64,000 nt of DNA from Nematostella vectensis (taxonomy: Eukaryota; Cnidaria; Anthozoa; Actiniaria; Edwardsiidae). The number at the start of each line of letters is the position of its first letter. The stretch's first letter is position 1. Positions 57,388 through 64,000 of this stretch are shown piece by piece. Made by a program: the position numbers and the translations under genes. The stretch lies in NCBI RefSeq assembly GCF_932526225.1, contig NC_064041.1:7273042-7337041 (forward strand). Reading direction: 5' to 3'. Below the pieces are notes generated by a model. It was not told the DNA's origin, did no database searches, and saw nothing but the letters and a program-made list of their open reading frames with translations.

Positions 57388-60300
57388 TATGGCTATGAAA
57401 GACGTTGAGCAACCTTCTACCTCAGGCCATCACCAAGGTTTGCTTTTACCTTTATTTATTTCTTTATTTTCGTCGAATATAAGGATGAATTGTTCTTATT
57501 TCCGACCAAGTGTAACCGATCGAGTCAGGATCGAAACCAACATGACAACATTACCCTTGTCCCTTTATTTCGTCTTTACTTCTTCTTTTTTTAAAATCTA
57601 ATCACTAGATGTCGAAAAACTGATTTGGTAACTAGGCTAACCGGATGATTAAAAGAAAAATTATGGTATTACCGGGAAAGTACGGATGTTATGTCACTAA
57701 CTATAAGTCAGATAACAAGGTCTCGAAATTCGCTTGAAAATTCATTAAGAGCGAAGTGTTTCTTCTTACCGACTAAAAGTCCTTTATTCTCGCGCTCCCA
57801 AGCCCTAGAAATGTTAAAATTTCTAACTAGAGCAGTCTGAAAAGCGATGTAACCAACAAATTATTAAATAGAGTACCCTACTTCGTTTATTTTTAGTATT
57901 TTATTTTGATAAAATATAACACCCCTCAGTTTGACATAATTATGCTCCACTATTTTGCATCTTCATTCTTTGCTTGAGGGCTGGTACATTTTCGTTTATA
58001 GTATTATCGCTCTAATTTTAACGCGAAAATACGGCCTTTCTAGATCTTTATAATGAGATATATAGTACCTATTTTGTTTACAAAATGCAAGAATAGCAAC
58101 GTAAATAGCGCTCTATCGTGGAGGTTACGAAAAGTAGAATCAGTTCATGAAGTCTTGTTACTCCAATATAGTTTGTCCTCACTTTTAATTTTGATTTAAG
58201 TTTATGATTATTATTTTTTTCAATTTCAGGCAGTGACCATGAGCGTGGGTTCTTCTATTTCTTTCTCACTGGAGTGTCCATCCTTATATTCATTATTACG
58301 TTTCCGATTGCGATATTTATGTGCTTGAAGGTAAGTGTAAAGAGTCTAGAGATTCTAACTTTCCTTTTCGATAAAAAAGAAACAATTTATATAAAATTGA
58401 CTATTCCATAACTTATCAATGGTATTGCGAGGAATGTCTTATCTCTAAACCTTAGAGTTAAATTAAAGTACTGCAAATTGGAAACGGTTTAGAGTCAATG
58501 TTTGACATATTTGCATAAATATAATTGAAATTATACATTTCACTACGCCACCAGTCAGTTAAAACTTATTTAACTGATGTATTTACTTCAGCTTGTGAAT
58601 TATGCTTATATACTATGGTATTCCATTAAAGATGACTATCAAATGTATTTATTTTCTTAGAATTATTCATTTTTCATATTTGTTTTTAAAGTGTTACACT
58701 AGCAAGCCCAAGACTAATTGGAAATCCAGTAGAGCTTGACAGGTCTATAATATGCAAAAGGATTTTGGCTCCCTTTGGTCCCCTTAATTTTATTGGATTT
58801 TAAAAATATACATAATCTACGCTTTGACAGATAATGTTATCATTGATAAACTGTTAGACCCTGTCCCAATGTATCTGTTTTTGTTTGAAAACGCAACCTT
58901 TTCGTTCCTGTTTTTGGTCGTTGTTTTCACGTTAAGTGTGGACAATTCCCGTATCCATAACAAAAAGGTTGCATTTTCAAACGAAAATGGATGCGTTGGC
59001 ACAGGCCCTATCATACACACACCTCATGTGTCTGTCACACAAGGTTCTAAAAGAATGACAAGCAATCCATGATTGTTGAAATGTCTTTCAAAGGTTTTAC
59101 ATTTGTTGGCTCAGCTGCAAGAAGAACCATGGATACTCACATTCAGGACTTATTTATATTAATAATAGTTATTTGAATATTCATTTTGCTTTCAGGGTTT
59201 TCATTAACTTCAGAATAGGCGGTGAAGTAGAGGGTTGAAGTTATTTTATCTTTTTAGTCCAAATAAAACTTAAGTCGATTTTTAAAAAAAAGTAGCCGGT
59301 GGAAAATAGCCGGCGATTCCGTCGGCCGCCGGGGCCTAATGAAATCCCTGCAACAAGCAATATTCATATCTTCCATCTACTATAGCAGATAAGCTATAAG
59401 CTATTTTTTATTAGAACATCTGTCTGCAAGCAGGCTTGAAGACACAAAGAAAATTTCCTGTTAATTATTTTTGACAGTTCTGTACAAAGCAATCTTTTTA
59501 CAAGTAATTTAGAACGTTTTCTTATTCTGTTTCCAGATTGTGCAGGAATATGAGAGGGCTGTTATCTTTAGACTTGGTCGACTACTCAAAGGGGGTGCCA
59601 AGGGGCCAGGTGCTGTTAGCTTTTTAGCTCTTGTTATTTGTAAAATATTTGTCAAAATGTTTGAGGTATCATTGTTTACAAGAATGCAGAAATAAAAAAA
59701 AATCTACCATTCTTGGTGAAAATCATCTCAAGCCCTCTTTTTGTATAACATTAGTAATGCTTTTCCATAACTTTCATTGACTAGTGTTTCCTCTACCATT
59801 CTTCAAAATTGTCTTTCACCCTTTGGATAATGAGTCGCCCATCCTCCACTAAGGAATATTGTTGTTTTTGTAGGCCTGTTTTTCATCCTTCCGTGTATTG
59901 ACTCCTACCAGAAGGTGGACTTGAGAGTGGTATCCTTTGATGTCCCACCACAAGAGGTGAGATATCTGTGTCATCTGTCATACATACAGCTACTGTACAT
60001 ACTGGTGGCCACAGGGCCAGTCCCCTTTGATGCTGGCAATACAGTCATTTATTTTAAGTAAAGGACAACATGATTTAAGAAATCATGTTACTTTTTTGGT
60101 GAATAACTCCTGCGCACTACAGTTCTAAGTGGCAAAATACAAAACAACAACAGAATGCAGCTTTTTCAGAATGGAAGGGCCCATGAAATTCTTAAAATTT
60201 ACTTGAAATGCTAGGATTCTTGCCTTAGTCTCCTGATGCATTCAACTGTTGTCTGAAATAATAATTCTTTTACAGAGATAATGTTTATGTTCATAGCCAG

Positions 60301-62733
60301 GGTTCAATTTTATCAAACTTTGTCTAGAATTTACAAAGTTTTGCTTTGAATAAGAAGTTGGTGGCAATGTTCAGTGAAGGCTTATGCTACTAGAATTGTT
60401 TAACCATTTTATTATGACCTTTAGATCCTGACCAAAGACAGTGTGACGGTCGCTGTGGATGCTGTGGTGTATTTCAGGATCGCAAACGCCACCATGTCCA
60501 TCACGAACGTTGAGAATGCGAATGCATCCACCCGCCTGCTTGCCCAGACCACCCTGAGAAACACCCTGGGTACCAAGAACCTGACGGAGATTCTGTCACA
60601 GCGGGATGAGATTAGTCAGACCATGCAGGTACGGCAATAACAACAACAAAAACAGCAATTATAGCAACTGTAACAATAACAATGGCTACAACAGTAAAGA
60701 CTAGGACCACAAAGAACAAGACAAGCAACAAAAGCAACAATAAAGATTATGGCAACGGTAATACGAACACATCAACAACTGTAGTATCCAGCAATTGCAT
60801 GAACCTTAGCTGAACTACAGGGGCGGTGGAAGGGGAGTGGCAGGGGGGCGCCAGTCCCACTTTTCTGAGCGGATGTTTCTTTAGATATATATAAATGTTT
60901 TTTTTTTTTTAAACCAACGGGTTTCAAACGATATATATGCAATGGATAACAAATTTGTTGAACATCATAAAATCCCTGCATTTTTATAAATAGGATTTGG
61001 AACCACCACCCACCCTTCCCCCCTGAAACCACTACCCACCCCTCCCCCAACTTTCGAACCCCCCACCCCACTTATGGGACCACAACGCCTCCCCTGAACT
61101 AGGAACATCAGAAAGTACAAACAACTAAACAGGCAGCCCTAGCAACAGTGGAAACAATTACCAAAACACAGAAGTAATACCATTAACAGTAATAACGGTA
61201 TATGTAACAATGACAATAAAAACAACAGTTGTAATAAAAACAGCAACTATATAACTTAAAAAAACAAATAACTAAAAAAAAAAAAACACTAGATTTTAAT
61301 ACCTACTTACAGATGTAACATAAGTACATTCTCAACATTCAACTTCTTTTTGTACTTTTGATGTGCAGTCATCGATGGACGAGGCCACAGACCCATGGGG
61401 AGTCAAGGTGGAGCGCATTGAAGTGTAAGTCTGCAAACCAATCTTTAATCCAGTCAATTAAGCCAACCTTTTGAACATTACATGTGATCAACCAAATATA
61501 CACCATGGTCCTCCATGGTCTTCCAATTTAGGATTTTTTGCAACGAAACTTCAAAACAACAATCTATGAATGGAGTCTTATAATCTTATTATTGTCGATA
61601 TTTGATTGAAAATATATTGGCTACTTGCTTGAACTAGCCAATGGAAATGAATGCTTTGTGTGTCCTTGTATTGAGTAAAAGCATAAAGTGGCAGCATGAT
61701 TGGCCTTCTTTAAACCCTTGTGTGTCTTCTTCTGTGGATGTCCTTATATTTCTTATTTTTTTAAGAAAGTATTCTCTGGATCCGCCCTTGCTTTGGATTC
61801 ATTCTCCCTCTTTATTATCAGCTTCCTTATTAATAGTATATAGTGTTATTATTATTTTCTCTTTCTACTTATAGTAAGGATGTTCGGTTGCCACAGCAAC
61901 TGCAGCGCGCCATGGCAGCGGAAGCTGAAGCTACCCGAGAGGCCAGAGCCAAGGTGAAATTGAAGTACATTGTGTCTTAGTGTTGTTATGTAGATTTAGA
62001 CTTACGTAGGGACACATCAATGTGAAATTATTACCTAAAAAAGTGTTTAAAGTGTATATACCATATTTAGCTGCGTATAAGGCGCACCCAGAATTTTGGG
62101 CTCAAAAAGGTAAAAAGTCAATATTCACATGTTTAAATCTTGCATTGCGTGCTACAGTACTTAATGAAAGAAATTGCTACAAGAAACAAATTTGCCTTTG
62201 GCTAGCGAACAATTTAATAGGACTAAAACCAAAGTGTTACCTGAAAAATAGGCCATGACTGTCCTTTATTTTTGGTATTGTCTTACGTTTAAAAATCACC
62301 ATTGGTTTCAACTTCGTTCTATCCAAATTATAAAAAGTGGCATTCCGCACCCTAAATTTGAAGGTCATTTTGGAGTGAAAAAAGTGCGGCTTATAGGGGG
62401 GTAAATATGATAAGTTGGGTTTGGGCTCTGTCAGCCACCCCCCCCCCCCCTCCCCCCTCTCCTTCCCCCTGGTAATGTCTATGGCCAAGTTATTCCCCCT
62501 CACCTTGATCATGCTTCACATCAAGTTCTCTCTGCTTCCTGCAGATCATTGCTGCTGAGGGTGAGATGAACGCCTCCAGATCACTGAAGGAAGCTTCAGA
62601 CATCATCTCTGAGTCACCCCAGGCCTTACAGCTCCGCTACCTGCAAACCCTGACCACCATCTCGGCCGAGAAGAACTCTACCATCATCTTCCCTCTCCCC
62701 ATTGACTTCCTATCTAAGCTCCTTCCTAAGTGA
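57377..62733 (+). CDS. STOM: stomatin (SPFH-domain integral membrane protein), 8 exons, 281 aa
   Basis: Exons: 57377-57437, 58230-58330, 59537-59609, 59874-59956, 60425-60628, 61369-61424, 61875-61953, 62545-62733. All introns are GT-AG and phases sum to 846 nt. The product has a short polar cytosolic N-terminus (1-27) and a hydrophobic hairpin at about 28-53 with the central Pro46 typical of stomatins. The SPFH/prohibitin domain follows: [72 protein letters not shown] and [20 protein letters not shown]. The C-terminal coiled-coil/oligomerisation part has [43 protein letters not shown] and [14 protein letters not shown]. Length is close to human stomatin (288). Stomatins sit on the inner face of the plasma membrane, bind cholesterol, form oligomers and modulate ion channels. 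No frameshift or missing key residue. Introns hold at least three short transposons. Confidence 0.96.
59193..59350. mobile_element. hAT-like MITE in stomatin intron 2
   Basis: The ends CAGGGTTTTCATTA and (reversed) CAGGGATTTCATTAGGCC are imperfect inverted repeats, with ggccgccgg-type GC-rich sequence near the right end. No clear target duplication, so the boundaries or age are uncertain. Confidence 0.5.
60818..61096. mobile_element. hAT-type MITE in stomatin intron 5, 5-bp duplication
   Basis: Left end CAGGGGCGGTGG and right end (reversed) CAGGGGAGGCGTTGTGG are imperfect inverted repeats. aacta flanks both sides (60813-60817 and 61097-61101). The interior is C/A-rich on the right. Non-coding. 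Confidence 0.7.
62061..62410. mobile_element. TA-flanked MITE in stomatin intron 7
   Basis: The ends CCATATTTAGC..CGTATAAGGCGCAC and (reversed) TCATATTTACCCC..CTATAAGCCGCAC are imperfect inverted repeats of about 30 bases, with TA on both outer sides. The 'TATAAGGCGCAC' end recalls a widespread pogo/Tc1-like MITE type. Non-coding. Confidence 0.65.
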
Positions 62734-63660
62734 GATTTCTACAAACCGGAAAAAGTGTGAATGTTTACAGATTACCCAGCTTACCTGGGTAATACCCTGA
62801 ATTACCCAGAAGTTGCTAATAGTATTTGCACAAGATATTTACGCTCATTTAGTTTAGCTTAAATCAATAAGGAGTCAAATTAGATGGTAAGCCTGTGGAT
62901 ACCATAATAGATTATGAGGCTGAGCTTGTAATTGTGACTGAGTTTTCTATCATTGTGGTAGGCTATTGTTCTTTTGACCTTGACTCAATGATAATATCTG
63001 ATTTGCCATGTTTACCTGGACTCTGTCGTGCAGAGTGGATACTTGTGACGCTTGTCACACAAACTTTAAGACCCCTTTTGTACAATTTCTTTAGTTTTGG
63101 TAACATATACCCTATTTTTAAATATTTTTGTGTGTGGCAGTTTTATATAACTATGCAAATATTTTAATGGTAGCCATTTGGATGTAACAATATTATTGTT
63201 TTGTGTTATTTATCAAAATGATAATTGCATTTTGAACATTAGCTCCACAAGTTTTTTCATATTATTTTACCCTTGTTATGATTTGTGTGGATGTACATGA
63301 TAAACTAAAATAGAATGCTGTGCAATGGTTGTAGGTTGTAAATAGGCACCTTTTTTTTATCTAAGTGAAACTGTAGTACATATTGAATTACAGTATGTGG
63401 TGCCTTGGTTTGCCTTGATGAAATCTTGGTGTTGCAGTTGTAATAGTTTAAGGTTGCCATCTCAAACTGAAGGATACGGTTCACGTTGGGCGACGAAAAT
63501 GGCCCAAATTTTTTTTATTGCACTTACCGTCGTGATTGGCTGGAGCCAGTTCCTATTAGGTGTGAAGTGCCGTAATCCCTTAAGCCCTCCCGAAAACTTT
63601 GAAGGCGCATTACAGCGAAACTAAAATGTGCTTAAAAGCAAAGAACTTTTAAAATGTTGG
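62734..63660 (+). other. stomatin 3' UTR and flank
   Basis: AT-rich sequence after the stop codon, presumably including the 3' UTR. No poly-A signal could be assigned with confidence. A 75-codon frame at 63397-63624 is unsupported. Confidence 0.4.
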
Positions 63661-63679
63661 TACCCTAGAATTTGTCCGA

Positions 63680-63950
63680 TTTTCGTATAATTTGGCAGAC
63701 ATTGCCATGTTTCACTTGTCATCGCTGTGATACCATGGTGTTACCATGGTTTTCCTTAACTCGGTCACACCACGGTTTTGCCTCACTGCTTCACTGATAC
63801 TTCAGTATTTCCCTTGGGAATAATAAGGGTGTTTCCTTGGTGATGACTTAGTGTTTTCTTGGTTGTACCTTGGTGTTTCCAAGGTTATACCTCGGTGTTT
63901 TTCTTAGTTATACCCTGGTTTCTTTGATTATACCCTGGTTGTGATACCTC
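63680..63950. repeat. degenerate minisatellite
   Basis: Loose repeats of about 17-20 bases built on ttataccttggtgtttc, with earlier, more diverged accatggtgttacc-like copies. Copies differ widely. Non-coding. Confidence 0.6.
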
Positions 63951-64000
63951 AGCGATTGTAGGCCTATTTAATCGAAAAATAAAAATTCGAGCAAAAAATT

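Overview
The window is eukaryotic, repeat-dense genomic DNA, most likely from a marine invertebrate and probably an anthozoan cnidarian such as a sea anemone or coral. That placement is inferred from compact multi-exon genes and the mix of hAT, BEL/Pao, CR1/L2-like, Penelope-like and tRNA-SINE relics; no marker sequence proves it. There is nothing bacterial here: no operons, no Shine-Dalgarno-led genes and no CRISPR.

Two spliced host-type genes can be assembled from the sequence. On the plus strand, 57377-62733 is an eight-exon stomatin gene with all splice phases consistent and a 281-residue product. On the minus strand, 40760-36424 is a gene I do not recognise, with eight phase-consistent coding exons plus a tentative first exon, giving about 237 residues. 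Possible isolated exons lie at 363-374 and 3241-3428.

The rest is layered mobile DNA and tandem repeats. 1-4.6 kb: a TA-flanked inverted-repeat element, a Penelope-like relic, a 148-bp tandem array and a LINE tail. 4.6-19 kb: a BED-finger hAT transposase gene, of which 1.97 kb is duplicated in direct orientation at >99% identity on both sides of a 9-kb mosaic. The mosaic consists of G/T-rich ~1.5-kb units with shared ends and two LINE reverse-transcriptase pieces. 19-26.5 kb: a decayed coiled-coil gene family member, an internally deleted hAT with intact ends, a BEL/Pao element with LTR-like repeats but no RT, and another hAT relic. 27-33 kb: weak ORFs, gag-like relics and a 21-bp minisatellite. 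33.5-36.4 kb is AT-rich and apparently gene-free. 42-48.4 kb: a decayed multicopy gene, a RecQ-like helicase fragment, a foldback element and a third LINE. 48.8-55.2 kb: a 36-bp minisatellite and a 2.6-kb array of 12-bp units that leaves several frames falsely open. 55-64 kb: a SINE relic, then stomatin, whose introns hold at least three short transposons.

The least expected patterns are (1) the long direct repeat around the G/T-rich mosaic, (2) the G/T-rich unit itself, with conserved head and tail, a GGTA-TTCG-TACC hairpin and a 10-bp inverted match across unit junctions, (3) four separate CAGG...CCTG elements each flanked by a 5-bp rather than 8-bp target duplication, and (4) the unrecognised spliced gene with an imperfect ~85-nt hairpin in one intron. 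No assay or database search was available; family names rest on motif recognition.
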